Assembly: GCF_041296385.1 (NCBI RefSeq)
Contig: NC_091017.1
Span: forward strand, 54,558,214 to 54,622,213
Origin: Aphelocoma coerulescens
Taxonomy: Eukaryota > Chordata > Aves > Passeriformes > Corvidae
Direction of reading: 5' to 3'
Length of the DNA stretch: 64,000 nt
The notes under the pieces were generated by a model. That model worked only from the letters and a program-made list of their open reading frames with translations, ran no database searches and had not been told where the DNA came from. Shown one piece after another: positions 39,601 to 52,971 of this stretch (the first letter of the stretch is position 1; each line of letters starts with the position of its first letter). A program made the translations under genes and the position numbers.

Positions 39601-40066
39601 ATTGGTTATAATATTCAGCCATTAAAAAAAATCTCATTTTAATACATGTATAAAAAAATTGCCACAAATTGCTATAATTATTATACTTTTATATCAGGAT
39701 ATTCAAATTAGGAAGACAAAAAATGTAAAAGAGGAATATGTTTTGTTTATGTTTCTATAATGTATTATTTACTTATAAAGCTTTGAAAAACTGCAATTAA
39801 GCTGGCTCAAGAAACATACATTTCCAGTTTGCTTTCTGTCTGATATAGATGTGAAAGTATTGCCATTCATCTGTTTCAGCCCATTTACCTCAGAGATAAA
39901 ACCCTGTTTTTGTTGGTCTGTTCACAGCATCTTATCCAGAGCATAATTTCCTTGGGTTTGGGATGCACATAATGCATTTTTTTATTTCCTTAAAAATAGT
40001 TGAAAATCATGGTTCCTACAATTCTGGAGTTCCATGCAACAGAGGTCTTGAGGTCACTATCTTCTA

Positions 40067-40093
40067 GAAGAAAAAAAAAAAGAAAAAAAGAAA
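40067..40093. repeat. A-rich low-complexity tract
   Basis: A runs interrupted by single G residues. Simple sequence without an adjacent element body. Confidence 0.85.
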
Positions 40094-43000
40094 TTGAGAA
40101 ACATGCTATTTATTTCAGTATCAGACCTTGTAGTAAAGAGATTTGTTCAAACATACAGATCCTCTGCTGAATTACTCTGCTTCTTGTACAGCAAGTATTC
40201 ATTTTAATTGAGCTCCAGGTCAAAAATTCTATGTGCTATACAAAGGAAACTTTTCCTACTCATATCCTAGTAAGTGCCAAATCCCATTCAGCCTTCCTTT
40301 GCGCCTTAGTGGTGCTGTTCTAGTTCTTACCAAATGCAGTCTACAGCTGTTGCATTTCTGAGGATGACATTCATTTAGACATACTTTTATTTTCAGTTCC
40401 CTGAATTTTGAAGGCTTTCCAGAGGTTTGAATGCTGCTTTTGTTATTCTAAATATCACACAACTGTCCTTTTTTGAGATGATTTCTCTGAAATTGTAGTA
40501 TTGACTTTTTCTCTGTATTCAATATTGGATACACCTTGATTGCTTTGTTAATCTTACCATAAAAAAAATCAATACTCATATTGATGTTGCTAAGGTACCG
40601 AGCGTTTTTAAGAAGATGCCTATTTAGTGTATTGTGCACTTTACATCTTAGAGAAATCTTACAAGTATCTAACTTGGTCCAACAGTGGTTCATGTTTCAT
40701 TTCTTTCTTTTCTACTCATTTTGATGCTTTTTTTTTAAGGGCTTTGCTTTTAAATGTACTGAAAGAGCTGCTGGATTCACAAAAAGCAAGAGACAGAAGT
40801 AAAAAAGTTCTTATATTACTTCAAAATTTTATAACCATAATACAAGCGGGCATATATGGAAAATTAAAGAACATTTACAATTTGCAAAAAGTTTCTCCTG
40901 GCATATTTTCCTGTGTCTTTATATTTTGGAGGTAGTTAGAGTATTCTTTTTAACAAATGGAAAATATTTCCCTCAACCTTTCCTCTAAGTAGTTTCTGAC
41001 ACTTTAAATGTAAAATTACCACTGCTCCTACTGCTATTGAACAATGACAATCTTAGCTTCCTTGGAAGCAAGACAAGACACTAAACAAAGACAGTTTTGT
41101 TCCCAGCAATCAATTTTTCAGTAACTTGAAAGTGAAGAAAATCTATCTCCTAAGAAGCAAGAGAAGTTGCTACTACAGCACCTACAATACACGCCATAAT
41201 TTCCAAATTCTAACTTTACAAATTGAATGTGCTTTATAAATGTATCATTAAATGACAAAAACTGCTGCTTGTCTCACCATCATGGGCAGGATAGATAATA
41301 GATTACAAAGAATATGAAGGTTTTGCCTCAGAGCACATTTATTCATTCAAAATGTTTTTCTCTGGGGGTGGCCTCGTGCAAGCAGCCTCATTTCTGTTAA
41401 CAACCTGGTGGGGCACTACTCGTGCAGTGCTACTGAGATGTGCTCAGTGCACTTAGGAACAGTGAACCCTCAGTGTCTGGGAACAAAGGAAGACATTTCC
41501 AGACACATTTTTTAATTTATTTTACTCTGACAAGCTAATGGGTGAAACACTTCTTAAATCTAAACAAGAAGTGTATTACAGATCAGGAATTACTTTCCCA
41601 TTTAACTGATAGCATCTGCAGTCTGGGTGTTTACCTTAGAGCCTGAAAAGCAGTGATTATTAGCGAGTGGAAAGAATATATTTACTTCACAAGACTTGGA
41701 AGTCAGTCCCTCCTCTGTGCTAGCACCCCGAGGTACAGCATCTGCTCCTGCAGTGAGGGCCCACCTGCAGCCGAAGGGCTGAGCCACCCACGCTGCCCCA
41801 CCGCTGCTGCATCTGCCGTGTCTAACCAGTGGGACAAAGCAAGTTTCAATGCTTCACTGGAACATCTTCCTTGAAAATGTGTTTTATCCAAGTTATGTTT
41901 TAGCTAAGTCCAACTTCCTAGTGTTCAACAGAGGAGTAGTAAAATGTGAGCTAAGGGCCTGTGATATGCAGTAACTCATAAGATGTACCCTTGAGCAGCA
42001 GGAACTTGTGAAGATAATTCGTCTCCTCCTGTCAGGCTTCAAATACTTTTCAGTTGCTGAACAGGATTCTGTTCTTCAGAAAGTTATGATCTGTTTCATA
42101 CAACTTTTTACTCCTTCAGACTTTCCATTGTTTTAAGCAGTTAATTTTATGGCTTACAGTGTCTTTCCGAAGGTCACCAAGTCTGTATTTTCCTTGGAGT
42201 CCACTCAACATGGGAGAGACCCTCTCTTCTGCAGGCAGGTTGCTGTATCTGTAAAACATTAACCAAATACAGTAATCAAGGAGGGATTTTGTATCTCTGT
42301 GAAGAGCATTCACCTGACTGTTTGCCCAGCATACCACTCACAAGTATTCTCTTCAGTTTAACCTGGGGAATATTTTGCTCTCTTGTCACCATCAGTTCAA
42401 AAGCATATTTAAAAAAAAATAAATAAAAAATCAAAATACTTTCCAGAGACACAAGGAGAAGAGAAATTAATATATTTACTCTATGATTTTAAAATTTCAC
42501 AGGTCTGACTTCTTTCTGGTGTAGGTGTACAAAATCCAGCCTTTTAAAAATTACTTTTAAAATGCTTTTTCAAAATAAATACACTACAGATTTCTATTAA
42601 TTAAATTAATACACAGAAACTACAAACAGTCATCAACAGAATGGGCATGTGAAACATCCCTTTCTTAGGAGACAACTGCCTGGTGGTACCCAGTGACATT
42701 AGCAAGCTCCAGACTGAAAAGTGACAAAACCTGTTCTCACAATTTACATTAAACTTTGAAATTCCCTGCTTCAGGAGGTTGTGTGTTAAAATTAAGAAAA
42801 CTGCTGGAAGATTCACCCATCAGGGAACATTAAACACAAAAAAAAGACCAAGTACAGCAGCACAGGGAGTCCTTAAACTTCTGCAGGGGTGTATTAGAGA
42901 AGAGATCAGCTGGTACAGACACTGTTTCTTGAACCCCTTTCTTGGATTTTCACATCTGGCCATTTTTGAAGACAAGATACATGAAAACATCTGGGGTAAA

Positions 43001-43129
43001 AAGATTTGATCTGTTAACATACTCATATGTGTTATTTATCCAGTTTTCTAAGCCCACAAACCAGCTTTATAACCATACATTCAAGCCTCAGCATCTCTCT
43101 GAAAACATAGTTCTTGAAACAAAAATAGA

Positions 43130-43144
43130 TTTTTTTTTTTTTTT
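43130..43144. repeat. Poly(T) run, 15 bases
   Basis: Fifteen T residues. On the minus strand this would be a poly(A) tail, but no retrocopy is recognisable on its right side. Confidence 0.95.
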
Positions 43145-46100
43145 AATTGTGTTGGACCACACTAAATCTCAGCTCATTTACCATGATCTCAGAGTAAATT
43201 TCTGTTATGCAATAAAATACTGAAAAATCAATTTGATTACATACAGAAGAAATAATATCCATCTGAGGAAATAGTCTAGTGTGCATGTGTGTATGAGATA
43301 AAAGCTATTTGTGAGTCTTTGGTGAAAAACTAAAGGAGATAGCAGCTTCAGGCAGCTCAACACGTAAGAAAAAAGCTTCAAATTTAAATTCATTTCTTTC
43401 TGTCTTGAGCAATTCTTTATTAAAATGTAACTATGAATGCTCCTCCAAAATGATGTGCTTATAACGGGGTGGAGAACACATCACTTGGGCAAGCTCCATC
43501 AAGGTGGTGAAATCAATATCATTAAGCCTAAAAGCTCTGACTAAAAGCCTGTACATCATAGGTGATGGGAAAGAACAGGGCTTCTAAAGAAAATAACTCA
43601 AACAAAGAAATTTGAACAGATTTCTCCAGAGATTAATGAAGGCATGATCTCAAATACACATACGTTTTTAGAGAGGTAGCATATTCCTCGTCTTCTTATT
43701 CTTTATTTTGGGGTAAAGATGACCGAAAAAAAGTAAGGAATAATTTTTTAAAGGAGTATTTTAGAGAACTGCATGCTATTTCTCTTGATGTTGATTGTTT
43801 TTCCCTCAGTTCTACATTTCTACTGCTTTCACTTGTAGTAATCAGCAAAATAATGATAATAATGATATAAAATAGATAATAATGATTTCAATAAATCTGA
43901 TACTTTTTTTCTTAAACCAATTCATAAATCAGACTGCAGTTACAACTGGAATTTACTTGGAACTTCACTTTAACAGAATCAATATTTATCAAGTTTCTGA
44001 AATTCTTCCAAGCTTATTTACTCAAGAAAATATTTTTCTACTGCTGCATTTAAATGCAAATAAAGAAAGAAACTACACAATCTTGGGTTTTGTTTTTTCT
44101 AAAAGAAAATGGTATATAATGAGAATGTCAAGAAATTTATTACTTTTCTGATACAGAATTCCTGAATAATAAACACTCTACCATGTATCTTAAAGAACAA
44201 TATTTCTCCTAAAATTTTACTATGCTTAGTCTTCTGTCAAATATGAGTTCAGCAGAAATGCTCAGCAGACTTACAGAGTTAAACAGTTTTGAGAATGAGT
44301 GAATTAGGTTCATGTAATCTAGCTTTCTGAAATCAAAATGAGGACATTTCACAGAATTAAATATATTAGAATTGTTTTCCTTTGTTTAGGACATGTTTTT
44401 AGAGGGACAAATGATCAGATAATTTGTAATCAATTATTTATTATACTTTATCATACAAGACACATATTTTTCATAAACACCAGTACCTGTAAGTTCAGAT
44501 GGCCCTAATTTTAAAATCTTGTAAAAAAATAAAATTAAAAGGACTCAAGCATGTAGTATACACTTTGCTAATCAATTTAACCAATAATAGCAAAGGAGAC
44601 AATCTCAGATCATTTTATTAACGTAATATAGGAATAATTATCTTTTGGAGAAATGCTTCAGTCTTGCATTGACCTCAAGAATGTCAAAAAAATATCACCT
44701 GTAACTCTAATTTTTTTTTCATAAATAAGGAATATTGAACCCCCTTGTGCAATCTTTAAGACAAAATTATGGTTTAGCTGTAGTCTCTCTTCTCATGCCA
44801 TGCAGTATGGGACTTGGGCAAATAGTTGTTCTTTTCTGCCCTCTGTTAAACTGTACAGACCGATATCTCCTTTAGTATCTCATCATCAGCCACAAAAAGA
44901 ATGTACTGCCAAAGTTCAAATCATTCCTGTTTCTGAACATTCCTAATAGTTCTCTAAAGTAGGCAAAGAATTAATTTTGAGTGGAATGATAATGGTACAA
45001 AACCATCACTGAGTGACTTAGGTAAAAAGTAAGAGTAATATTATGGCACATTTTTACTGTTTATCAGCCATATTTAGTGGTTATATTCAAATTGACTATG
45101 AATAAAAAAATTTAGGGGTGGTACTTGAAAAAGCTATTTTAAAAATATGTTTATGAACAGCATTCATGACATCTTATATAGCAGAGTTAAATAAGAAAAG
45201 TTATGTAAAAGCTACGGCAAGCTCTGTATTTCACTGATGCTTGCAAGAGCATCTGTCTCAGTTCTGGAGAGTGCAAGGTCTTCTCTAATTCAGAATTGAC
45301 TTGGCTTACTGGTGAGTGCCACCAGTCCAGTCATTCCCATCACCACAAGCCACACACAGAGCTGTGTGCAAATAACAAGGTAGTGATTACACTTACCCTT
45401 AGATCTTGGTCACTTTCTGTGTTCTTCATTGACAGTTCATATAATAATGATTATCTATCTCTAAATCTATAAAAGCATATGACATAAAATGTTTTCATCC
45501 CAAGAGGATAAGTGCTTAAGTATAGTCCTGCTATTTTTTTCTGGCAAGCTGGAGTTATTCTGAAAAATAGATTTTAAACTCTCATTACTCACTGAGCTTT
45601 TTCACTAGTACAGAACTCTCAATTACCTGTAGACACTTATGGACCATAGCTCTTTTCCTTTCATGACATTTCCTTGAACAGGCGTCAAGAAGAAAAACTG
45701 AACCTTGATTTGTTTAAACAAATTCACAGATATTAAGCAGTGTGCATGATTTTATTTCACTTTACAATTCAGTGCTGTTTTAGGACAAAGATACCTGTGG
45801 ACTTATTAGTTACTTCCAAGTTTTTGGAGTTACATATTTTAAAGGCAGGTTTCGTCTGACCAAATCCAAAATCAAAACCAGGGTTTAGTCAGTATGTACA
45901 TTGCACTGAGTTTTCAAAAGTTAGCTGAAAAGGTTTTCTAATTATATTGGCACTTTTAGAGCAGAAAAAATAAGTACAAATAAAAAAGAGATGATAAAAT
46001 GGTAGGTGAAATTCCATGAAAAGGGATGCAATAATCCTCCTGGGAAAGTGCAGCAAAAGAAATAGGTATGTCTAAAGTAAGGGAATGACTTTGTGTTAGA

Positions 46101-47638
46101 AGCCACTCAATTTATTAAGACCAAAGCACTTCAGGCTGAAAAGAGCAACTGGAAGGGAATGCAGCAGAGCTTCACAGAATCATTACAGACATTGAGAAGA
46201 TGAGTAGGGACCCACCCACTGTCTCTTCCAATACACAACTTCATGGCCATCAAATAAGCAGCAAAAGGCAGCTTCAAAGCAAAGCAAGAATGTGTTTCCT
46301 CATACAGCATGATGCCTAGCTATGAAACGTCCATAGGGCATTTTCTATAGTAAATGTCCACAGGCTCAAAAACAACAGAGCACATTTAGGGAAGAAAAGT
46401 CCACTGAGGACTGCCAAACATGAAATTATTACATCTCATGCAAAAAGTCCCTGAAACAAAAAGCACAATAGGCTGTGGGCATACCACTGTGCCCTGGTCA
46501 TGTGCTTTTAATTTTGCCCCTGGATCTATGGGAGAGGCACTCCTGGATGAAACCTGGCAGGAATTCTCTCGCCTCTCCTGGCTGTTGTATATAGAAGTAC
46601 TACAGGACAACTCAACAGCTCTTTGTGGTGTCAGAAATTTTCTTTATATGCAAGACTGACAAATTAAATATCACCTGTAATTTTTAAATTCTCTAAAGAG
46701 CATCCCAATGGTCTTTGTGAAGGTTTCACAAGATCCCTGAAAAGACACCTGGCACAGTTACTGACTGCATGGCTCATATCAGTCTACCTTAAGTGAGGTA
46801 CACATCCAGGTCTTTGCCACATGTCCAAAGTTTCTGTTCCACTTGCTAAGATATTTACCTAAAAACTGTACCTTCAATGGATTTATATCTGGATATGATG
46901 GACACAAAGCAAATGCAAACACTAATCTGGGCTTAAATTCAAAATGGAGTATCAGTATAGTCCCATGTTTAGTTACATGTAAATATTTTGCAACAATAAA
47001 AGTAAGGTTGCTCCATTTTCTCAGGGCTGAAGGTTGAAACAGCAGCAAGCATTACAGGAAAGTGAAAATCAGGTAAGTGTCAGTGAGGTGAGAAAGGGTC
47101 TCTAACCATCAAACATAACTTGAAAAAAAGCACATGAGAAGAACAAAAGAGAAAATTACATTATTTTCTACTTTTCTGATTTGAGCAAAGTAGAATGTAG
47201 ACGGGAGAAATGCAAGGTGAGATGAAAGAGTCAGCGTGAGGTGCAGAGTCAAAGAGCTGTTGTGCAAAGAAGCCAAAGCAGTAGTCAACGGGGCCAGCAA
47301 GAGTCACTGGGAAAGTGATGAAGGGCTGCATATGGGCAAGTGAAGAAGGGCTGGAAGAAGGCAAAGGCTTACAGTCCTGGATTCTGAACATAGAGAAGAG
47401 CAGCAGAGCAAATGATATCCACTCTTTTTTTTTTGGTAATAGAAATTAAAGAGATTTTGCAGTTGAACCCCAAGTAAAAGAAAATCAAAGAAGAAACCAG
47501 AGGGAGAGAATAATGAGAGGTAGACACTCCCCAAGCTTTTTGTAGTCTTGAATAAAAACTTGGAATTTTCTGATCTATTTAACCTATAAGAGATCCTTCT
47601 GGGAGGCTCAAGGCCTATTTAATTTACTTATTTATATA

Positions 47639-47655
47639 TTTGTTTGTTTGTTTTT
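47639..47655. repeat. (TTTG)n microsatellite, short
   Basis: Three to four TTTG units following an A/T-rich stretch and ending in ttttt. Confidence 0.85.
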
Positions 47656-49029
47656 GGTATTGCCAGTGGTTATGATGCTCACTATTCCACAGCATTTCTT
47701 TTTTATGCCATGCTTTTAACCTCAGAGGTGTGATATTTCAGCATGATGATTCTTTGCATAGTAATCCAGAGCAGAAGGAAAAACATACCTCTCTTCAGTT
47801 AAAAATATCAAAACAACCTTTGCAGTAACATCTTGCATGTCTTGTAAAATAATAACCTTGGCTTTTTAATCATGAAAAGAGAGCAGGTTTATATTTGATA
47901 GAGTGGAACTAACAATGGAAAAGAATTACAAATAAATAGAGATCTCCCTCAACACTGAAGACCAGTAATATTTAGAATAACTAAAGGTTGCAAAAAAAGA
48001 AACACTTGAGGGAAATATTCACTTTGGAATACAACTCCATCTTTTGTTCTCTAATAAAGTATAAAAAATTAGGTTCGTCGACTGTTGGAAATTTAGACAC
48101 ACACTACAGACAATGCACAATTAAAACTTAAATTTAAATGTAACTGTTAAACAGCTCTTAAATATTAGTTTTTAGAAATACCACAGAGTTGTCTGACATT
48201 AAAATTACAGGGGTTTTTGTAAAAAAACATTTATTATGTACAAGACACGTGATATTGTGCTAATTTGATTTTAATTAAATGTCTCTAAAGCTGTTGTGAA
48301 AATGCATAATCTTAAAAAAAAAGGCAAACAATGTTCTACCCAAAAATGGTTGTATGCAGCCTCTAAACTATTTCTTGACCTCACTCTCATACAGAATAAA
48401 CCCATTTTGGAAATCTCTGGATCAGGGAAAGTAGGATTGTTCTTTTCCCTCCCTATGTAGTCTAGAATTAAACTGACGTTGTTTCCCTAACGTGTAGAAA
48501 ACTTGAGGAAATAATTATGCTATCAGAGAAATGAATGTAAAGGAATGTTTAAGGCAGGAAAGAAATAATCGCTGACAGTAGGTAAAAAACTTAGGAGTAG
48601 GATCAGGAAAAGGGAGCAGCTCAGATTTGGATATTGAACAGGGACAGGTACCACAAAAAGGGTCACAGATTTGCCTTCAGAGACATTCTGCAGTAGATGC
48701 GCTGGTGAAGTCTTTCTGAAGTAAAACTTGGATTAAATCAGAGAGAAGCAGAGACAAAAGAAGGGCTGAAAATATGAGATGCTGTTGAAAAGCTGGAGCT
48801 AGGGGAGAAGTCAATTTATATTATTGCAACAATCCATGACATTGGGGAAAAATCTGTCCGATGATGACGTATTGGGTCTTCTTATTCTGACCAGAAATTT
48901 TTGTTCCATCCAAAAGATATCTGTAATTACATCTTATCGAAACAGATACATTTCTGCCCTTTTTTTTTCCCATGGATCTTCTGCTATTATGGTAAAATTC
49001 TCAATAGACTCTAGTGAGAGCTGAGAGGA

Positions 49030-49440
49030 GGTCAGAACTGGGTAGGTTCTGTGATGAGCAGTACTTGGTATCCTACAGAGGAATGCCTGTTACTGCAGTT
49101 AGTGTTGGGCTCAGAATTGTGTTGGGAAAACAGGGAAGATGAAATGAAAAGAAGTCCAAGTGGACTGATATGGCTCAGTGGAAAGAGTGGATGGCTCCTG
49201 CTGCAGCTGTGCAGGAGGAACTGGATCCTTACAAATTATTTCAGTATCAAGGGATGAACTACAATACACTTCGCCTCTCAGATGACGTGAAGAGCCTGTG
49301 CCAGACCAAGTGGTGCCACTGGGAAGGGCCCCTCGAGGTACAATAATGGACACTGTTGTGAAACCTGTATTTAAGGAACAGAAGAATATTCTCCCAAAGC
49401 CACAAGAGGAGTGACCCTTCTTACTTGTCACTCATCCTTC
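49030..49440. mobile_element. Possible decayed retroelement fragment
   Basis: This GC-richer island in AT-rich DNA contains overlapping open frames on both strands (49,051-49,257 plus; 49,111-49,431 minus). One forward stretch reads without a stop as WKEWMAPAAAVQEELDPYKL and continues for about 35 further residues. A 7-bp inverted repeat GAGTGAC / GTCACTC closes it at 49,409-49,433. I do not recognise the protein. The composition shift and decayed coding texture suggest an old LTR-element or other transposon remnant; this is inference and could be wrong. Confidence 0.25.
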
Positions 49441-51663
49441 TTGTACAGTGGGATATGAGACTATGTAGATATCAAAATAACAAATGGGAGACTAAGAAAA
49501 GGACAAAGGAGCAAAGTGCCTAGAAGTACTGGCTGACTTCGTCAAACATAAAGGTTTTGATGTACCTAATGATTTTATCCATGAAATTATGCAGGATAGC
49601 AGATGGCTTGGGTTTTTATCAATAAATATCTCAGAATTCATTTCAGAGAAAAAGGAAGTAATTTAGAGAATTAGGTATGAAGCTAATACAGAACCCATTC
49701 CTAATAAATTATATTGTATTCTAACTTGCCATTGCTTTGTAAAAGAGTAACCATAATAAAAATGTACTATTTTTCAGGAACAATGCATGTCTTTAGCTGC
49801 TTGAAATGCCTTTATTCTCATCCTCCAGCTCGCAAAGTACCATTAAAAAGTCACTGTCTCTTGTGAGACATTGGTATAGTCATGACACTTATGACCTAAT
49901 TGTCAGCTTCATTAAGTTGTGTGAGATTATCTAGGTGAAGGACAGGGGAGCGTATCTTTATATTTTACAAAAGAAGAGAACAATAAACATTTAATGACAA
50001 GCACAATTGTGAAGGGACTAGTGCTAGCAGTTGGAACTATTTCTATAAATGTCAGACACGTGAGCATGAATTGAGTGAAAAGCAGCTCAGGATCCACAAA
50101 GGATTAAACAAAGAATAAACAAAGATACCAATAAGATTTATATTTAGATTTATATACCAGGATTTTTTTTAAAAGGGGGGGGTAAGAATGAAATCCTAAA
50201 TGTCTAAATTTCATTCCCATCCTTGCAATATTTTGTATTTTTGTTCTTTCTTATCTCATAGTAAACGAGATGCACTGCCCCTCCAAAGATAGCTTTATCT
50301 TTATAGACTGGAAAAAGAAAGCAAGCAAGAAGAAGACTACTAGATCATCACAGCTATTTTCAAAAAGAAGGAGCAAGGCTTCCCTGGTGCACCACTATTA
50401 GGCTGCACTGGTTCATCAACTTATCTTGATATACTTAACTTCAGCTTTGTAGCAACATGGATGATGAATCACTCATCCAGCACCTTAGAAAGCAAGTCTT
50501 CCTGCTGAACCAAATTATAACAGACAGGGACTTTTGCAACTCTGCTTAGTAGATTCAAGAGGCAGAGACAGTGTGATGAAAAATGACAATTCATCTGTAG
50601 ACCAAAAGCTCCAGTGTTTTTTAGTAAATCCCTCTTAGAACAAGACCTGAATTCTTAGTCTTGAGTTCTGGTTATGTTTCAGAACAAAGCTTTAGAGGTA
50701 TGTAGAAAAGGTAGGTGCCCATTTCTCACCTGAGCACTGGAGCAAAGCATGCAGACTTGCAGAAGCAGAATGTTCTTATTTCAGGGCCTCTCTCTTCCAG
50801 TTCAATATGTTCCCTGCAAGTGTATCCTTCTGCCTTTCATGGTTTGTGTGTTTCTAGAACAGAAGCCTCACAATGCACACACAGCTTGAGATTGTCAGGC
50901 ATAATGACATAAAATAGTTAACCTAAAGTTAGGCTATAGTATGTCTTTCACTGTTGAAAACAAATGTCTTGCAAAGTAAAATTTCTTTTCCTAAGAAGAA
51001 AAAGAAAATTTGAAAAACACCCCGAACAAATACTTCTGAAGCATGGGGGGAAAAAGCCCCCAGTGTTAAAGAATGACCAGAGATGTTTTATCCTTTATTT
51101 CTTGAAAAGAAACAACAGTCATTGCAGGGTTAAGAATGAACACAAAAATCTTTAGCTTTATTAGAAATCTTTTTAGAAATCATGGGTAAATATCTAAAGC
51201 AGAATCCCAATGTGATACCAATTATAAGAGAACTAATCTTACCATGCTCTATGTAGAAAATGTAATTCATTGCAGTGTAGAAATTGTGTTATAGTTAAAA
51301 ATTATTTTACAATTAAATAAATGTATATCTCTTGAGCAGGTTAATTTATACTTTTGATAATAAATGTTTTCACATCCACTACCCATGAAATCTCCATGGA
51401 GTCTAAGACCAATTGAGGTCATCCCATGACACTTATTTACCTCTTAACATGTATCAAACATAAATAGCAAGTAATTTTCATCAAAGCATCCCACTGGTGT
51501 CAAAGAACAGGACTTGACATAAACTACATTGCATGCATATTAAGAATGCAGATACAGGCAACAATTCACCTTTTTTCTATCTTAAACTTGTTCTCATGTA
51601 AGAAGCACAAAAGGTGCCTATGTAAGACAGGGAGGTCCTTCAAGGACTGGAAGAACCATGTTT

Positions 51664-51705
51664 TTTTCTAAATTTTCTAAATTCTAAATTTTCTAAATTT
51701 TCAAA
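51664..51705. repeat. TTTTCTAAA tandem minisatellite
   Basis: About four to five units of a 9-mer TTTTCTAAA, one shortened to TTCTAAA and the last changed to ttttcaaa. Low-complexity A/T-rich tandem array. Confidence 0.9.
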
Positions 51706-52956
51706 TATACCTTATTTATCAAGCTGTTTTTAAGAGACTCACAAGCACAGCAGGGGACTGCACATTCCATGATGAATCGGATGTGTTTTTCTACTTGAGA
51801 CACACCAACTAAATCTGTCTCAAGTAATGCTAAAAGGAAGCAGGCTGAGCAGAAGCACAAAGACTCATTATTTTCTCTCCTTGCTGCTTCTCTCTGGGAA
51901 ACTCCACACTTCTACAGCTTCCCAATTGCACAAGTGTTACTGCCCTTGTGAGACTGGATGTGGCTTCTTTTGCAGTGTTGGTCCCCTAGTGACTGTAAGG
52001 TCCACATGCTCTTTCCTTTTAGTTGTCTCTGCAAGTCTCCTGGCCACTCTTGGGCACAGTTATCCATACATACTTCTTTTGCTTTCTCCTTCTTTTCTTT
52101 ACTCAGGAAGGAGTTGCACAGGTAGCGTCTCTGACTCCTGTAGTTAGTTTACTGTATTCAAATCTTTTTCCCCTTTGGGAAAGATCACAGACATCTGTTA
52201 AGTTGTCCTTGGGTAAGGACCAGAACTTACAGGCTAAAAAATTTAGAATTTGTTTGCAGCAATAGAAGTCATGTTTCCCAGAGCCTCTTTTTAGTTAGTC
52301 TCTGTTTTTACTGTTGAACATAAATTTCCCGGTGTTGTGTCCCTAGACCCTACTAGAAAAGTAAGGGCAGTAAAGTACACTCTGTCCTGCTCCAGAGACC
52401 TCTTCAGCAGCATTCTTAGATGTTTTTCATTCTTATATTACTTTACATTAAAATATTAAAAGCCTGTCACAGAGTACCCTTGCATACTTTTACATTACCC
52501 TATGTAATTTTATCATGGGAATTGTCTTCTCTGCCTCTTAATCATATGGCACAATTATTATCCCTTTTCCACAGTGTCAAATCCTGCTGAACTTGTGACT
52601 CATTAATTAACTATTTGTCTTCAATTATTAAAATTGTATGGAACACAGCAAAACATCACCTGCTGTTTATTGGTGTGTCTGTGAAGCTACAGTCTTAAAC
52701 AACCCTGGCCAATTTGTTCTACAGTCTTTGTATCATAAGATATGTCTGTTAAACTATGAATATTCTCTTTCGGCTGGTGGATATCACACTTGGCATGATG
52801 TTGAGGAAAATTGTGTTACTCTCCAGTCAGAATCATAGTATAAGCTTCAGCAAAATTGTAAAAGCCTAACTAATAAAGACCTACTTTTAACAGGCAAAAT
52901 AAAACCAAAATATTTTAGCGTACATGCTAAACACAAGAAAGCACTGATCAAGATTT

Positions 52957-52971
52957 AAAAAAAAAAAAAAA
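52957..52971. repeat. Poly(A) run, 15 bases
   Basis: Fifteen A residues after agattt. The 100 bases upstream are AT-rich with an aataaa-like string but no identifiable retrocopy. Confidence 0.95.

Larger units (their letters stand above)
35610..49030. other. Non-coding AT-rich DNA, no gene seen
   Basis: More than 13 kb with no supported gene; open frames do not exceed about 100 codons and show no family resemblance. Contents include a 17-base duplication at 36,616-36,653, an A-rich tract at 40,067-40,093, a GC-rich patch of about 120 bases at 41,720-41,840, a 15-base T run at 43,130-43,144 and a short (TTTG)n at 47,639-47,655. Confidence 0.55.

Noticed and set aside
41720..41840. GC-rich patch as a CpG island or exon
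   Set aside because: Only about 120 bases, few CpGs, and overlapping open frames on both strands have no recognisable product.
46174..46260. Possible reversed CR1 start (cacagaatcattacag)
   Set aside because: The expected following gggttggaagggacc-type block is not recognisable; similarity is too weak to call.
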